DNA of 64,000 bases from an uncultured Collinsella sp. (GCA_934630735.1 CAKTWK010000009.1:1-64000); one strand, 5' to 3'; positions 24,479 to 34,378 are shown, numbered from the stretch's first letter. The notes: generated by a model not told the origin, from the sequence alone. A program made the numbers and translations.

Positions 24479-26260
24479 ATGCTGCTTACGCAAACGACAA
24501 CGCCCGAGGACGTCAAGGCTCTCGATCGCGCCGAGCTTCCGCTGCTCTGCGGCGAGATCCGCCACGCCATCCTCGAAAGCTCCGCCGCCGTCGGCGGGCA
24601 CGTTGCCCCCAACCTGGGCGTCGTTGAGCTTACGGTTGCGCTTCATCGCGTGTTTAACTCCCCCACCGACAAAATTGTCTTTGACGTGTCGCACCAGACC
24701 TATGCCCACAAGGCGCTGACTGGGCGCGCGTACACTTATATCGACCCGGCACGCTACGGCGAGGCCTCTGGCTTTGCCAATCCCGACGAGTCCGAACACG
24801 ACCTGTTCGCCATGGGCCACACCTCCACATCGGTGAGCCTGGGCTGCGGCTTGGCGCACGCTCGTGACCTGGCGGGCGATGCGTACAACGTCATCACCAT
24901 CATTGGCGACGGTTCGCTTTCGGGCGGTCTGGCGTTTGAGGGCTTTAACAATGCCGCCGAGCTCGACAGCAACCTGATCATCATCGTCAACGATAACGAC
25001 CAGTCCATTGCCGAGAACCATGGCGGCCTGTATCGCAATCTGGCCGAGCTGCGCGCCAGCAACGGCACCTGTGAGCGCAACGTTTTCCGCGCGATGGGGC
25101 TCGACTACCGCTATCTGGACGCCGGTAACGATGTGTTGGCCCTAGTCGACGTGCTGCAGGAACTGCGCGATATCGATCATCCCATCGTGCTGCACGTCTC
25201 CACCGCCAAGGGCAAGGGCTTTGAGCCAGCTCAGAGCGATCCCGAGCGTTGGCATCACGTAGGCCCCTTTGACATGGCGACCGGCCGCAAGCTCTGCCCG
25301 GGCCATCCGAGCGAGCCTGCGCCGCGCACCTATGCCGACATTACGGGCGAGGCCCTGAGCGCTGCCATCGAGCGCGATCCGCAGGTTGTGGGCATCACGG
25401 CTGCCACGCCCTACATCATGGGCTTTACGCCCGAGCTTCGCGCCGCGGCAGGCAAGCAGTTTGTCGACGTGGGCATTGCCGAGGAACACGCCGTGACCTT
25501 TGCCACCGCGCTTGCGCGCTCGGGCGCCAAGCCAGTCTTTGGTGTGTACGGCACGTTTTTGCAGCGCGCCTACGACGAACTGTGGCACGACCTGTGCCTC
25601 AACGACGCCCCCGCAACCATCTTGGTATTTGGCGCGTCGATCTTTGGCACCACATCCGAGACGCACCTCTCGTTCTTTGATATTTCCATGCTGGGCGGTC
25701 TTCCCAACATGCACTACTTGGCGCCGGCCTGCATGGAGGAATATCTGTCCATGCTGAGCTGGTCGCTCGATCACCGCGAGCATCCCGTGGCGATTCGCGT
25801 GCCGGGCATTGGCTTGGTAAGCCGCCCCGACTTGGCGCCTGCCGAGGACGCCGATTACGGCGCCGTTCATTACAACGTGGTGCGCCAGGGTCGCGACGTG
25901 GCCGTGCTCGCGCTTGGCGATTTCTTTGAGTTGGGCGAGCGCGTGGCAAACCGCTTGGCTGCCGAGTACGGCATCGAGGCCACGCTCGTCAACCCGCGCT
26001 TTGCAACCGAGCTTGACCGCGAGTTCCTCGACAGCCTTGCCGCCGAGCATCGCGTTGTCGTCACCCTCGAGGACGGCATCTTGGACGGCGGTTGGGGCGA
26101 ACGCGTCGCGTGCTACTTGGCCTGCACGCCCGTGCGCACGCGCACCTTCGGCATCGCCAAGGGCTTCCCCGATCGCTACGATCCCAACGAGCTGTTGGCG
26201 CAATCCGGCATGACGGTCGAGAACATGGCCGCCGAGGCCGTAAGGCTACTGAACGAGTAA
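24479..26260 (+). CDS. DXS-like transketolase (divergent 1-deoxyxylulose-5-phosphate synthase)
   Basis: 593 residues, some 30 shorter than typical DXS. The thiamine-diphosphate site reads GDGSLSGGLAFEGFNN with NDNDQSIAENHGG, the catalytic-Glu motif is IAEEHAVTFATALA, and YGTFLQRAYDE is as in DXS. Several DXS hallmarks are changed: SHQTYAHKALTGR for GHQAYPHK, TSETHLSFFD for GPTHQGAFD, and IRVPGIG for the RYPRG phosphate-binding motif. It may make DXP, or be a paralogue with another acceptor. The ribosome site is weak. Ends in a strong terminator. Confidence 0.8.
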   Translation: MLLTQTTTPEDVKALDRAELPLLCGEIRHAILESSAAVGGHVAPNLGVVELTVALHRVFNSPTDKIVFDVSHQTYAHKALTGRAYTYIDPARYGEASGFANPDESEHDLFAMGHTSTSVSLGCGLAHARDLAGDAYNVITIIGDGSLSGGLAFEGFNNAAELDSNLIIIVNDNDQSIAENHGGLYRNLAELRASNGTCERNVFRAMGLDYRYLDAGNDVLALVDVLQELRDIDHPIVLHVSTAKGKGFEPAQSDPERWHHVGPFDMATGRKLCPGHPSEPAPRTYADITGEALSAAIERDPQVVGITAATPYIMGFTPELRAAAGKQFVDVGIAEEHAVTFATALARSGAKPVFGVYGTFLQRAYDELWHDLCLNDAPATILVFGASIFGTTSETHLSFFDISMLGGLPNMHYLAPACMEEYLSMLSWSLDHREHPVAIRVPGIGLVSRPDLAPAEDADYGAVHYNVVRQGRDVAVLALGDFFELGERVANRLAAEYGIEATLVNPRFATELDREFLDSLAAEHRVVVTLEDGILDGGWGERVACYLACTPVRTRTFGIAKGFPDRYDPNELLAQSGMTVENMAAEAVRLLNE

Positions 26261-26299
26261 AAAACCTCCGCAAGGGAAGCACCCATGCGGAGGTTTTTA
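26260..26299 (+). terminator. terminator of the DXS-like gene
   Basis: AAAACCTCCGCA and TGCGGAGGTTTTT arms with a T-run, starting at the stop codon. Confidence 0.9.
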
Positions 26300-26316
26300 T
26301 TTTCGCGGCGCGATTA

Positions 26317-26533
26317 TCTCAATCTGTAACATCTAGGGCCCGAATTCCCGTCTAACTGTTACAGATCTAGACAAACCGTCTTTGCCCCTGACCATTGTCT
26401 CAATCTGTAACAGATAGAGACCTTTTGGCCGTCTAACTGTTACAGATTGAGACATTCGAATTCCCCTAAGAATAAAATCTCGATCTGTAACAGTTACTCG
26501 GCAAAAATGGCTGCAGATGTTACAGATTGAGAC
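26317..26533. repeat. three tandem TCTGTAACA hairpins
   Basis: Three inverted repeats at 26317-26372, 26396-26453 and 26478-26533 share ATCTGTAACA and TGTTACAGAT arms (the best with TGTCTCA extensions), at an 79-82 bp period. The loops of about 25-30 bp differ. No coding frame runs through. Confidence 0.85.
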
Positions 26534-26567
26534 AAAACAGTAAGGCATGCCGCCACATCGGCCAGAA

Positions 26568-26603
26568 CCACCACAAAGGTGCCTGTCCCTTTTTGGCAGG
26601 TAG
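26568..26603. repeat. hybrid palindromic repeat
   Basis: The left half (CCACCACAAAGG) matches the repeat at 5079-5118 and the right half (CCTGTCCCTTTTTGGCAGG) the 42-bp family, so the two ends no longer pair well. Suggests recombination between repeat families. Confidence 0.65.
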
Positions 26604-26643
26604 AATAACCCATAAGGCAAGTATGTTTCTGAGTTATTTCGTG

Positions 26644-26673
26644 TTGACCCATTTGAGCGGGATAGGGTATAAC
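26644..26673 (+). promoter_or_regulatory. promoter of the amino-acid ABC operon
   Basis: TTGACC at 26644, an 18-bp spacer and TATAAC at 26668-26673, about 43 bp before the start codon at 26717. Confidence 0.65.
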
Positions 26674-26716
26674 TCTACTCAACCGCTAGGGATTTTATTG
26701 AGAAAGGTGTTCTACC

Positions 26717-27712
26717 ATGAGCAAGAACCTCTCCCAGCAGGTCGTTCTCGACCGCCGCGGCTTCGTTGCCGCCACCTTCGCAACCGTCGCCGGCCTTGGT
26801 CTTGCCGGCTGCTCCGACACCAGCGCCGAGGCCGACAAGGGTTCCGCCGCCGGCTCCTCCAAGAGCTCCAATGATACCGAGGCTTCCACCACGCTCGACG
26901 CCAAGGCATTCGACAAGCTCGTCGATAACGGCCCCAAGGCCGCTGACGACGCCATCGCCGCCAGCACCTGGGCCACGGCCGTCAAGGACGCCGGCGTCTT
27001 TAAGATCGGTGGCGTTCAGACCTCCACGCTCTTCTCCCTCCTCAACGAGAAAGACGGTCAGACCCGCGGCTTCGACGCCGGTATCGCACAGCTCCTGTCC
27101 AACTACATTCTGGGCGAGAACAAGGTCGAGATCACCCAGGTGACCTCGGACACGCGCGAGTCCGTCCTGCAAAACGGCCAGGTCGACGCTGTCTTTGCCA
27201 CCTACACCATCACTGACGAGCGCAAGAAGCTCGTCTCCTTCGCCGGCCCCTACTACTACACCCAGCAGGCCATCCTGGTGCTCGCCGATAACGACGACAT
27301 CAAGAGCGTCGACGACCTGGCCGACAAGAACGTCGCCGTCCAGTCCGGCTCCAACGGCCCCGCCATCCTGGAGGAGTTTGCCCCCAAGGCCAGCCAGCAG
27401 GAGTTCAAGACCGACGAGGAGGCCCGTCAGGCACTCCAGCAGGGTCGCGTCGATGCCTACGTCATCGACAACAACATGCAGCAGAGCGCCCTGGTCCGCG
27501 AGCCCGGTAAGTACAAGATTGCCGGCAAGCCCTTCGGCAGCAAGGAGCCCTATGGCATCGGCCTGCCGCTCGATTCCGACGGCGTCGCCTTCGTTAACGA
27601 CTTCCTTAAGAAGATCGAGGATGACGGCACCTGGACCAAGCTGTGGCAGATCTGCATTGGCGACCGTACGGGCGACACCAATGTTCCCGAGCTACCCGAG
27701 ATCGGCGCCTAG
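26717..27712 (+). CDS. polar amino-acid ABC transporter substrate-binding lipoprotein
   Basis: 331 residues. The N-terminus has a twin-arginine-like DRRGFVAA and a lipobox LAGC with Cys32, so it is an exported lipoprotein. An Ala/Ser-rich linker follows, then a type II binding fold of the polar amino-acid family (RGFDAGIAQLL, DAVFATYTITDERKKLVSFAGPYYYTQQAILV). It captures an amino acid, probably glutamate or glutamine, for the permeases encoded next. First gene of a five-gene operon; a hairpin in the gap behind it may raise its level over the membrane parts. Confidence 0.93.
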   Translation: MSKNLSQQVVLDRRGFVAATFATVAGLGLAGCSDTSAEADKGSAAGSSKSSNDTEASTTLDAKAFDKLVDNGPKAADDAIAASTWATAVKDAGVFKIGGVQTSTLFSLLNEKDGQTRGFDAGIAQLLSNYILGENKVEITQVTSDTRESVLQNGQVDAVFATYTITDERKKLVSFAGPYYYTQQAILVLADNDDIKSVDDLADKNVAVQSGSNGPAILEEFAPKASQQEFKTDEEARQALQQGRVDAYVIDNNMQQSALVREPGKYKIAGKPFGSKEPYGIGLPLDSDGVAFVNDFLKKIEDDGTWTKLWQICIGDRTGDTNVPELPEIGA

Positions 27713-27800
27713 GCAATACGCCTAGTAACGGCCGCTACGAAACCATACGGAAACGCACGATGCGCTTTATTGCGATAAACTGTTTCCTCACTGAGTTGTC

Positions 27801-27829
27801 GGGGCTTCCGTACACACGGGAGCCCCTTT
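27801..27829 (+). promoter_or_regulatory. intra-operon hairpin after the binding-protein gene
   Basis: GGGGCTTCCG and CGGGAGCCCC with a TACACA loop, followed by TTTCC, 25 bp before the ribosome site of the first permease. Likely partial terminator or mRNA stabiliser. Confidence 0.6.
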
Positions 27830-27850
27830 CCTTACCGGCAGGAGGTCCGC

Positions 27851-28510
27851 ATGAGTCTCTCCGAGCTCTGGTCGCTCTATGGCCAGAACTATATCGACGC
27901 GCTGCTAGCAACCTGGGGCATGACGCTTGAGTCGTTTGTCATCGCCATGGTGCTGGCCGTCGCCGTCACCGTGATGCGCGTGTCGCCGCTCAAGCCGCTG
28001 CGCGTCTTTGGCGACCTGTATGTCCAGGTCTTCCGTAACATCCCCGGCATCGCGCTACTCATCATCGTCGTCTATGCGCTGCCACCGCTCAAGGTCGTCC
28101 TGCCCTACCGCACCTGCGTTATCGTCGCCACGGTCCTTTTGGGCTCGGCCTTTGGCTCCGAGAACTTTATGAGCGGTATCAACACCGTCGGCGTCGGCCA
28201 GGTGGAAGCCGCCCGCTCGCTGGGCATGAGCTTCAGCCGCATCCTCGCCAAGATCGTGATTCCGCAGGCGCTGCGCTCGAGCGTGCTGCCCATGACCAAC
28301 CTCTTTATCGCCGTCATGCTCACCACCGCGCTCGGCAGTCAGGTGCCGCTGAAACCGCAGGAGCTCACCGGCGTGGTGAGCTATATCAACACGCGCTCGC
28401 TCGGCGGCGTTGCCGCGTTCTTTATCTCGGCGCTCGGCTACCTGGGCACGGCCTTTGTGGTGAGCCACATTGGCAACTATATCGATAAGAAGGTGAGGAT
28501 CCTCCGATGA
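27851..28510 (+). CDS. amino-acid ABC transporter permease
   Basis: 219 residues after GGAGG, about five membrane helices. The inner-membrane permease motif (EAA loop) is VEAARSLGMSFSRILAKIVIPQALR. Forms the channel with the next protein. It overlaps the following permease gene by 4 bp (ATGA), so translation is coupled. Confidence 0.93.
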   Translation: MSLSELWSLYGQNYIDALLATWGMTLESFVIAMVLAVAVTVMRVSPLKPLRVFGDLYVQVFRNIPGIALLIIVVYALPPLKVVLPYRTCVIVATVLLGSAFGSENFMSGINTVGVGQVEAARSLGMSFSRILAKIVIPQALRSSVLPMTNLFIAVMLTTALGSQVPLKPQELTGVVSYINTRSLGGVAAFFISALGYLGTAFVVSHIGNYIDKKVRILR

Positions 28511-29340
28511 GCAAGCACTTCACTTCCGCGCTCACCATGCGCGATGCGCTCTACGAGGCTCCCGGCCCCAAGATGCGCGCCAAGATCCGCATCGGCACCG
28601 CTATTTCGCTCGTTGCCGTGGTCGCGCTCGTCGCCGTCGTACTGCAGCGCTTTTACGTGACCGGCCAGCTTTCGGTCCATTACTGGTACTTCTTTACGCA
28701 CCTCACCACCTGGAAATTCCTGCTTGCCGGTTTTGAGGGCACCGTTAAAGTCGCACTCACCGCCGGCGTCATTGCGCTGGTACTGGGCTTAGCCCTTATG
28801 CTCGGCCGCACGAGCGGCATCAAGCCGTTGCAGCTGGTCTGCCGCGTGCTCACCGATTTCTTCCGTGGCGTGCCGAGCCTGCTGTTCATCTACTTCTTCT
28901 TTTTGGTGCTGCCCCAGTACAAGATCGCACTGCCGTCGTTTTGGATGCTCACGCTTCCCGTCGCGCTCGCTGCGGCCGGCGTACTGGCCGAGATCTTCCG
29001 TGCCGGTGTCAACGCCGTGCCGCGCGGTCAGGTCGAGGCCGCCCAGGCGCTCGGTCTCTCCAAGGCTAAAATCACCTTTAAAATCGTGTTGCCGCAGGCG
29101 ATTCGCTTTATCATTCCGTCGTTGATTTCGCAGCTTGTAGTCGTAGTCAAAGACACCACCGTCGCCTATGTGGTGAGCTACCCCGACCTCATGCAAAATG
29201 CCCGCGTGCTCATTACCAACTACGACGCGCTCGTATCGGTCTATCTGGTGATCGCGGTCATCTACGTCCTCATCAACGTCGCGATTAACAAGGCCGCTGT
29301 CTACGTCTCGCACAAGACCGGCGCGACCATCATCCGCTAA
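28507..29340 (+). CDS. amino-acid ABC transporter permease
   Basis: 277 residues. A basic N-terminal extension of about 40 residues precedes the membrane core; the EAA loop reads VEAAQALGLSKAKITFKIVLPQAIRF, and FFRGVPSLLFIYFFF is typical of the HisM/GlnP group. Second channel subunit of the same importer. Confidence 0.93.
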   Translation: MSKHFTSALTMRDALYEAPGPKMRAKIRIGTAISLVAVVALVAVVLQRFYVTGQLSVHYWYFFTHLTTWKFLLAGFEGTVKVALTAGVIALVLGLALMLGRTSGIKPLQLVCRVLTDFFRGVPSLLFIYFFFLVLPQYKIALPSFWMLTLPVALAAAGVLAEIFRAGVNAVPRGQVEAAQALGLSKAKITFKIVLPQAIRFIIPSLISQLVVVVKDTTVAYVVSYPDLMQNARVLITNYDALVSVYLVIAVIYVLINVAINKAAVYVSHKTGATIIR

Positions 29341-29376
29341 CGATTTACCATTTCGAGTCATAAGGAGCCGAGCACC

Positions 29377-30141
<765 letters not shown>

Positions 30142-30193
30142 CCCAATTGCCATGTTCGCTCGCCATGACCATCCAAACTCGAAAGCAGCACCT

Positions 30194-31003
30194 ATGATCG
30201 GAACTCGCACTTCATCGTCCTACACCCCGCATGTCGACATCGCCCCCGCCGACCGCCCACTCATCCTCGTCGCGCCGCGTTGGGAAGAGGCAAAGCCGTT
30301 TTTAAGCGAAACGCTCTCCCCCAACGAGGAAATCGCAAGTGTCTTTGTCGATGCCATCCTTGCCGCCGGCGGCCTGCCGCTGCAGATGTCCATCACCGAG
30401 GACATTGAGGTCATCCGTCATTACGTCGATATCGCCGACGGCATTGCCATTCCCGGCGGCCCCGATGTCAATCCCAAACGTTGGGGCGATGATCGACCCT
30501 ACGACCCCACCCTCTGTTGTGAGATCCGCGATAGCTTTGAGTTTAAGCTGGTCGGCGAGGTGCTCCGCGCCAAAAAGCCGCTCTTTACCACCTGCCGCGG
30601 CACGCAGTTGCTCAATGTCGCCACTGGCGGCACCCTGTGCATGGACGTGCCGAGCCTGGGCGCTCGCGAGGGCCGCACGCAGTGGCGCCATACCCACGTG
30701 CTCAACGACCCCGTGCATCCCGTCGAGGTCGTGCCGGGCTCGCTGCTCGACCGCGCGGTTGGCGGACACAGGCTGATCCAAACCAACTCCGCACACCACT
30801 GCTGCGTCGATCGTCTGGGTAAGAGCACGCGTTTGGTCGCCAAGGCAACCGACGGCGTTCCCGAGTGCATCGAGGTCGAAGGCCAACCATTCTGCTTGGG
30901 CGTGCAATGGCACCCTGAGTACACGTGGAAGACGCTCGAGACCGACTTTAACCTGTGGAAGTCGTTTGTCGAAGCAGCGGCCAAGGTAAAGCAGGCCCGC
31001 TAG
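30194..31003 (+). CDS. class C26 glutamine amidotransferase-like peptidase
   Basis: 269 residues from the ATG at 30194; an ATG at 30152 would add 14 residues but neither has a strong ribosome site. The nucleophile is Cys134 in FTTCRGTQLLN, and GVQWHPEY supplies the His and Glu, as in PuuD-type gamma-glutamyl-GABA hydrolases. IPGGPDVNP is also typical. Being last in the amino-acid import operon, it may release glutamate from an imported gamma-glutamyl compound (inference). Confidence 0.88.
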   Translation: MIGTRTSSSYTPHVDIAPADRPLILVAPRWEEAKPFLSETLSPNEEIASVFVDAILAAGGLPLQMSITEDIEVIRHYVDIADGIAIPGGPDVNPKRWGDDRPYDPTLCCEIRDSFEFKLVGEVLRAKKPLFTTCRGTQLLNVATGGTLCMDVPSLGAREGRTQWRHTHVLNDPVHPVEVVPGSLLDRAVGGHRLIQTNSAHHCCVDRLGKSTRLVAKATDGVPECIEVEGQPFCLGVQWHPEYTWKTLETDFNLWKSFVEAAAKVKQAR

Positions 31004-31024
31004 TTCACGGACAGCACAACAGAT

Positions 31025-31067
31025 AAGGGCGCCCCGCCGGCCACATGGTCCGACGGGGCGCCCTTTC
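31025..31067. terminator. bidirectional terminator
   Basis: AAGGGCGCCCCG and CGGGGCGCCCTTT arms between the convergent C26 and Hpt genes. Confidence 0.85.
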
Positions 31068-31108
31068 ACCTATATGTGGCCGGCACGCAGCCCAAGGCTC
31101 ACAGCCTC

Positions 31109-31465
31109 TTATTCAGCCGCCTCGCGCAGGGCCGACATCGTAGCTGCATATTGCTGCTGCAGCGCATGCATTCCCTCGCGAGCGCCGTCAACGGCATCGG
31201 CGCCGCACAGCGCCTCGGTCACCACGACCGCCGGCTCGTACAGATTGTTGAATCCCAGGTTCTGGCTCACGCCCTTGAGCGTGTGCGCTGCCATAAACGC
31301 ACTCTCGGCGTCTCCTGCCGCCATGGCGGCCTCCAGTTTGTCCATGCTCTCGTCATCCAAAAACTTGAGGGCAAAGCGGGCAAGCATCTCATCGCCCATC
31401 AGCCGAGCGCACGCGTCATCATAATTGGCGCCAATCTTCTCATACGCCTCACGCATGGAAATCAT
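31109..31465 (-). CDS. Hpt-domain phosphotransfer protein
   Basis: 118 residues, essentially one histidine phosphotransfer domain: AAHTLKGVSQNLGF with phospho-acceptor His61, in a helical bundle. It starts after AAGGAG, 23 bp behind the stop of the GGDEF-REC-HD-GYP gene on the same strand, so the two are co-transcribed. It probably exchanges phosphate with the receiver domain (Asp323) of that protein. No hybrid kinase gene is in the window. Confidence 0.9.
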   Translation of the reverse strand: MISMREAYEKIGANYDDACARLMGDEMLARFALKFLDDESMDKLEAAMAAGDAESAFMAAHTLKGVSQNLGFNNLYEPAVVVTEALCGADAVDGAREGMHALQQQYAATMSALREAAE

Positions 31466-31488
31466 GGGTTAAAACTCCTTTGGTCAAA

Positions 31489-33369
31489 CTAAATCGTGGG
31501 AAACGCGACGACGTCAGCGGGGCGTGCCAACGTCTCGGCAATTTGGTCTTGCACCTCGAGCAGGCAGTCGAGCAGCAGCGGGTTAAAGGTACCGCACTTA
31601 CCGTCCAGGATCATCTGGATCGCTTCCTCGTGCGGGATAGCATCCTTGTACACGCGCACGCTCGTCAGCGCATCGTACACGTCGGCCACCGAAACCACCT
31701 GCGCGGCGATGGGGATATCGTCGCCCTTAAGGCCGTCGGGATAACCCCTGCCATCCCAACGCTCGTGGTGCCAGCGCGCAATCTGGTACGCATATTCCAT
31801 AAGTGCATTGCCGGCGTGATGGCGGCCCAGTTCGAGCAGCATGTCGGCGCCGATCGTGGTATGCGTCTTCATAATCTCGAATTCCTCGGACGTGAGGCGC
31901 CCGGGCTTGTTGAGAATCGCATCGTCAATCGACATCTTGCCGATATCGTGCAGCGCCGAAGCCAGAGCAATCGTGGAGCGTTCCTCATTGTCGAGGAAGA
32001 TATTGTCACTACGCTGGACCAGGCAGCCAAGCAGCAGCTCGGTCAGCTTCTCGATATTCGTAACGTGCCTGCCGCTCTCGCCATTGCGAAGCTCCATGAC
32101 ACCGGCCATGATGTCGATGAGCATGCGACTGTTCTTGACACGCTCGTTGTACTGCTGGGACAGCAGGCTCGTCAGACGGCGCTGTTTGGCGTATAGGCGG
32201 ATGGTGTTGCTTACACGGCGGCGCACGACACGGGAGTCAAACGGGCGGTTGATATAGTCCGAGGCGCCCAGCTCATACGCGCGCAGCACCATATCATCGG
32301 AATCTTCGCTCGAGATCATGATGACAGGCAGATTGTCGATACCCGTTCGGCGCGACAGATCGGCCAGCACCTCAAAGCCGCTTATGCCCGGCATGACAAT
32401 GTCCAGCAGCACGAGCGACAACTCATCGCCATAGCGGTCGACCATGTCGAGCGCCGTACGACCGTTATCGGCCTCGAGGATGCAGTACTCGTCCCTGAGC
32501 ATCTCGTTGAGAATGACTCGGTTCATCTCGGAGTCATCGACAATAAGCACCAAAGGCTTTTCGCTTTGGAAGGCCTCGATGGAATCGGCATCGGTCACGA
32601 CCGTACCGGCTTTTGCCTTAGCGCGGCTCAATAACTGGACAGCGCGGCCAACGCCCTCATCGACCGTCTCGCCATGAATGCGAACGCCACCAACACATGC
32701 CGTTAAGCTCATGTACTCATGGCCCGGAATAATCGTGGCACGAACGGCATCGGACACCTGATGCAGGCGACGGGCGAAGTCATCGGAGGGAATATTGGGC
32801 ATGACAACCACAAACTTGTCGCAGCCATAGCGCACAAGCTCGTCAGTCGAACGAATTCCGCTGCGTATGGCTGTCGCCACAGCACCGAGCGCAAGGTCGC
32901 CGGCATGACGGCCACACGTATCGTTGAAGACCCTAAAATCATCAAGGTCGATCATCGCAACGCCGGCATTCATACGGGCGCCGCGAAGCTTTTCCTCGTA
33001 ATACCGGCGATTGTGCACACTCGTCAGCACATCGGTGTAGACAAGGTCCTCTTCTGCAGCCTCTTGCTCATCGATCGGACGCACCATCAGCAGGACATGA
33101 GGCTCGCCCTCGACCTTCAGGGGGCGCAGATGGGCGCGGTACTCAACGCCATCGTTGAGCAGTTGTTCCGACACCTCATCGGAATCTGTCAAGGCCTCAA
33201 GGCTCGACTGACGCAGACAAGGGCACCGATCGCCGGCGAGTAGGCAGTTAGGCTCGCTCTTAATCTGATCGGCCGACAGCAAACGTACCACGGGGTAGGT
33301 CTTCGCGACACGGGCGACCTCGGCGGCAGCCTCCTCGTCGGTTAGATTGGCCTCGTGATTATTGAGCAT
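31489..33369 (-). CDS. degenerate GGDEF - receiver - HD-GYP signalling protein
   Basis: 626 residues. Order: a short N-terminal sensor-like region (about 1-105), a GGDEF-like domain (about 108-262) whose motif is GCDKF at 182-186, a receiver domain (about 272-395) with phospho-acceptor Asp323 in LLDIVMPG, and an HD-GYP domain (about 415-615) with HD at 474-475 and HHERWDGRGYP at 534-544. The cyclase motif is spoiled, so it should not make c-di-GMP but may bind a nucleotide; the HD-GYP part looks able to hydrolyse c-di-GMP. Co-transcribed with the Hpt gene. Confidence 0.9.
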   Translation of the reverse strand: MLNNHEANLTDEEAAAEVARVAKTYPVVRLLSADQIKSEPNCLLAGDRCPCLRQSSLEALTDSDEVSEQLLNDGVEYRAHLRPLKVEGEPHVLLMVRPIDEQEAAEEDLVYTDVLTSVHNRRYYEEKLRGARMNAGVAMIDLDDFRVFNDTCGRHAGDLALGAVATAIRSGIRSTDELVRYGCDKFVVVMPNIPSDDFARRLHQVSDAVRATIIPGHEYMSLTACVGGVRIHGETVDEGVGRAVQLLSRAKAKAGTVVTDADSIEAFQSEKPLVLIVDDSEMNRVILNEMLRDEYCILEADNGRTALDMVDRYGDELSLVLLDIVMPGISGFEVLADLSRRTGIDNLPVIMISSEDSDDMVLRAYELGASDYINRPFDSRVVRRRVSNTIRLYAKQRRLTSLLSQQYNERVKNSRMLIDIMAGVMELRNGESGRHVTNIEKLTELLLGCLVQRSDNIFLDNEERSTIALASALHDIGKMSIDDAILNKPGRLTSEEFEIMKTHTTIGADMLLELGRHHAGNALMEYAYQIARWHHERWDGRGYPDGLKGDDIPIAAQVVSVADVYDALTSVRVYKDAIPHEEAIQMILDGKCGTFNPLLLDCLLEVQDQIAETLARPADVVAFPTI

Positions 33370-33580
33370 ATGGGGCCCTTTCGATAGTTTCGCATGGTAG
33401 CGGTGGGTTCCAAATGTTACAAGAGTAACACCTTGCCGATGCAGGTAGGCACGTGAATGCTGTTACATTTTTATGAGTTGGCAGACGGCGCGATTGAAGC
33501 CGCAGACGTGAGGTTTTGAGCACATTTGTTAACACGGCCGAAACGTTTGCGGATGGAGCCTGCTTTGACTATTGCGGGTG

Positions 33581-34378
33581 CTAGAACCCCAGGATGCCAC
33601 GGACAGCCCGGGCAGCCGCTGCCGGACGATCGCGCAGGCCGTTGTGCGCCCCGGGAATCGTTACGAGCGGACAGTCCAAAAGCTCAGCCGCCATCCTCGT
33701 GCCCGCCTCGCGGGGCGTGCCAATCGAGAGCTCGCCCAGGAGCACAGCGGCCACCGTTTTTGACGCGCGAACGCTATTCCAATCGGGAACGCAGGTCATA
33801 GTAATCCCGTATTCGTTCGCCATGAAACTGCGGCCGTTGCGCAGGGCATGTTTGGCTTCCGCCTCGGTTAACTTGGGGGCCTCAGGGTCCGAATCGCCGA
33901 TGGCGCCCAGGAAGGCCCGCAATGCCCTGGAGACCTTTCCCGCGGCGATCATCTCGAGCAAAACCGGGGCCGCGCCCAGGCCGGCACCCTCATCCGTCAC
34001 GGCGGGTTCATGCAGAATCGCACGCGAGATTATGGCGGGGTTTGCACGGAGAAGCTCCAGGGTCACCAGCGTACCGGCACTGTGCGCGAGCACGTTTGCC
34101 GGAGCGCCAATATGCTCGATAACGGCCTGCAAGTCGGCAGCCTGGACGGCGAGGTCGTAGCGTCCGTCTACAGCGTCGCCGCTCTCGCCGCAACCGCGGC
34201 GGTCGTAGGCAATGACGCGGTAGTCACAGGCGAGCTCGCGGGCGATACCGTCAAAAAAGGCACCGTCGACGCACGCACCGTGCACGCACACCAAGGCAGG
34301 AGCATCAGGCGACACATCCGGGCCGGCATATTCGCGACAGGCGATCGTGGTGCCCGCATTCTCGACCGTAAAATCCAT
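33581..34378 (-). CDS. alpha/beta-hydrolase fold protein
   Basis: 265 residues. Oxyanion motif VCVHGACVDGAFF, nucleophile elbow AHSAGT (Ser), and the C-terminal catalytic His in PGAHNGL; IAYDRRGCGESG is typical of the esterase/peroxidase branch. No signal peptide, so cytosolic. Substrate unknown. Solitary, with a 211-bp gap to the HD-GYP gene and divergent from the radical SAM gene. Confidence 0.9.
   Translation of the reverse strand: MDFTVENAGTTIACREYAGPDVSPDAPALVCVHGACVDGAFFDGIARELACDYRVIAYDRRGCGESGDAVDGRYDLAVQAADLQAVIEHIGAPANVLAHSAGTLVTLELLRANPAIISRAILHEPAVTDEGAGLGAAPVLLEMIAAGKVSRALRAFLGAIGDSDPEAPKLTEAEAKHALRNGRSFMANEYGITMTCVPDWNSVRASKTVAAVLLGELSIGTPREAGTRMAAELLDCPLVTIPGAHNGLRDRPAAAARAVRGILGF

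Noticed and set aside
26317..26533. CRISPR array
   Set aside because: Only three units, each itself a hairpin with a variable loop; repeat and spacer sizes and the absence of cas genes do not fit.
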